From positions 1 to 23,342 of the forward strand of contig CAJUCO010000039.1 of assembly GCA_910585245.1 (NCBI GenBank): a stretch of DNA of 23,342 nucleotides, given 5' to 3'. The stretch is from an uncultured Oscillibacter sp. (GTDB taxonomy: Bacteria > Bacillota > Clostridia > Oscillospirales > Oscillospiraceae). The notes under the pieces were generated by a model. That model was not told the origin of the DNA. It searched no databases and was given only the letters and a program-made list of their open reading frames with translations. Position numbers and translations under genes: made by a program. Positions 22,239 through 23,342 of this stretch are shown one piece after another; within the stretch, counting starts at the first letter, position 1; the number at the start of each line of letters is the position of its first letter.

Positions 22239-23135
22239 TCAGTCTTCCCGGTAGCCCAGACTGCGGACATAATTCACGTTGTCCCGCCAGTTCTCTTTCA
22301 CCTTTACCCAGGTCTCCAGGTAAATCTGGGTCCCCATAAATTTCTCCATGTCATGCCGGGCCAGGGAGCTGATTTTTTTCAACATGGCCCCCTGCTTTCC
22401 GATGATGATGCCCTTGTGACTGGCCTTTTCACAGTAGATGGTGGCTCCCACGTCCACGACGCCGGAGTCCCGCTCGGAGAATTTGGTGACCTCCACAGCG
22501 GCGCCGTGGGGAATCTCCTTGTCCAGGCACAAAAGCAGCTTCTCCCGCAAAAGCTCCCCCATGACCTGCCGCTCCGGCTGGTCGGAGGTCTGCCCGTCCG
22601 GGAAGAGCTGGGGGCCCTCCTGGGCGTACTTCTGAAGCTCCGCCATCAATTCCTCCAGCCCGTCGCCGGTGCGGGCGGAGATGGGGATGATGGCGTCAAA
22701 GCCGTCCCAGGCTTCGTGATAGGCAGCGATGACGGGGAGGAGCTCCGCGGGCTCCACCGTGTCAATTTTGTTGACCGCTAACACGCAGTGGAGCTTTTCC
22801 TCCTGAATCCGGTGGATGAGGGCCTTTTCCGGCCCTCCCACATGGGGGATCGGCTCCACCAGCAGCAGGGCGCAGTCCACGTCGGAGAGGCTGGCGGTGA
22901 CAACCTTCACCATGTAATCCCCCAGGGCGGATTTGGGCCGGTGGAGACCGGGGGTGTCCAGCAGCACAAACTGGGTGTCCTCCCGGTTGACCACGCCGTA
23001 AATGCGGTTTCGGGTGGTTTGGGCCTTGTTGGAGACGATGGCGATTTTTTCTCCCACCAAGGCGTTGGTGAGGCTGGACTTGCCCACATTGGGCCGTCCA
23101 CAGACGGTTACCATAGCGGTTTTCGTGATGTTCAT
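22239..23135 (-). CDS. era: GTPase Era
   Basis: A 298-residue GTPase that binds 16S rRNA and helps mature the 30S subunit. The G1 loop GRPNVGKSS (13-21), G3 DTPG (60-63), G4 NKID (122-125) and G5 SAR (152-154) are intact, and the C-terminal KH domain carries GIIIGKQG (242-249). Length is normal. The ATG has GAGG about eight bases upstream. It is first of the minus-strand order era, yqzL-like, recO, mutS2, but the 388 bases to the next gene suggest it may be a separate unit. Confidence 0.97.
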   Translation of the reverse strand: MNITKTAMVTVCGRPNVGKSSLTNALVGEKIAIVSNKAQTTRNRIYGVVNREDTQFVLLDTPGLHRPKSALGDYMVKVVTASLSDVDCALLLVEPIPHVGGPEKALIHRIQEEKLHCVLAVNKIDTVEPAELLPVIAAYHEAWDGFDAIIPISARTGDGLEELMAELQKYAQEGPQLFPDGQTSDQPERQVMGELLREKLLLCLDKEIPHGAAVEVTKFSERDSGVVDVGATIYCEKASHKGIIIGKQGAMLKKISSLARHDMEKFMGTQIYLETWVKVKENWRDNVNYVRSLGYRED

Positions 23136-23189
23136 AGGTGATCCTCAACTTTCTTTGAGCAATTTTTGTGGAGATTTTCCTCTTGCCGA

Positions 23190-23342
23190 GGCGGGGGGCT
23201 TTTACTCGCCCTTACGGGCGGGGTGGATTGGCAACCAGCGATGGCTGGTGCAATGCACCCCCCATGTCGTCGGAAGAAACTCCGCCCGCTCCGTTCCTTC
23301 CTCCTCTCCCCACGCGGCAGGCCGCGCGGGGGCCCCTGTTTT
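23190..23342. repeat. Structured, repeat-like intergenic DNA at the window end
   Basis: Several hairpins follow one another: CGCCC/GGGCG (23207-23220), ACCAGC/GCTGGT (23234-23249), GGTGC/GCACC (23247-23259, which excludes the previous one), and CCC-CGCGG/CCGCG-GGG (about 23309-23330) followed by CCTGTTTT. No open frame fits. It resembles a dispersed intergenic repeat or an RNA element, and is cut by the window edge. Confidence 0.4.

Overview
The window looks like a GC-rich, endospore-forming, Gram-positive member of the Clostridia, most like the Oscillospiraceae (Flavonifractor/Lawsonibacter-like). The grounds are strong AGGAGG-type ribosome binding sites at nearly every gene, an SLH-domain wall protein, a PdaA-type spore-cortex deacetylase, MutS2, a zinc-type RecO, a CsoR copper regulator, and the Firmicutes order era - yqzL-like - recO. 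This is inference from gene content; no 16S or other marker is present. There is no tRNA, rRNA, CRISPR array, transposase or phage gene.

Layout, left to right. (1) 1-1242 is the 3' part of a fused TRAP transporter permease, closed by a terminator. (2) 1577-5236 is a tightly packed MacAB-like export operon: a membrane-fusion adaptor with two tandem lipoyl/barrel modules, an ATPase, and an FtsX-type permease that starts at TTG. A long hairpin repeat separates it from an SLH-domain wall protein (5364-7658). (3) 7741-9965 has a near-consensus promoter and an operon of mtnA plus a pyruvate-kinase-like protein that lacks the C-terminal domain. (4) 10084-11852, minus strand, is a coupled three-gene operon: membrane-anchored non-specific nuclease, DnaQ-type exonuclease, PH/GRAM-like protein. 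It diverges from a PdaA-like deacetylase (11983-12789). (5) 12943-13605 is a GlmU-like left-handed beta-helix acyltransferase. (6) 13763-16673 is a copper module: a promoter with two CsoR-type palindromes, csoR, and a copA whose reading frame runs through into a complete CopZ-like chaperone with its own ribosome binding site. (7) 16752-18343, minus, holds a hypothetical protein and a uridine-phosphorylase-like enzyme. (8) 18493-23135, minus, is a housekeeping block: mutS2, recO, a 37-residue YqzL-like protein, and era.

Most of the window is ordinary core and semi-core gene content. I do not see an unmistakable new system. The best leads are the copA/copZ nested arrangement with a probable internal start, the coupled nuclease/exonuclease/PH operon, the mtnA + truncated pyruvate-kinase pair, and the duplicated-module adaptor linked to an SLH protein. 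Smaller open questions are the structured intergenic DNA at about 5251-5316, 21867-22238 and 23190-23342.
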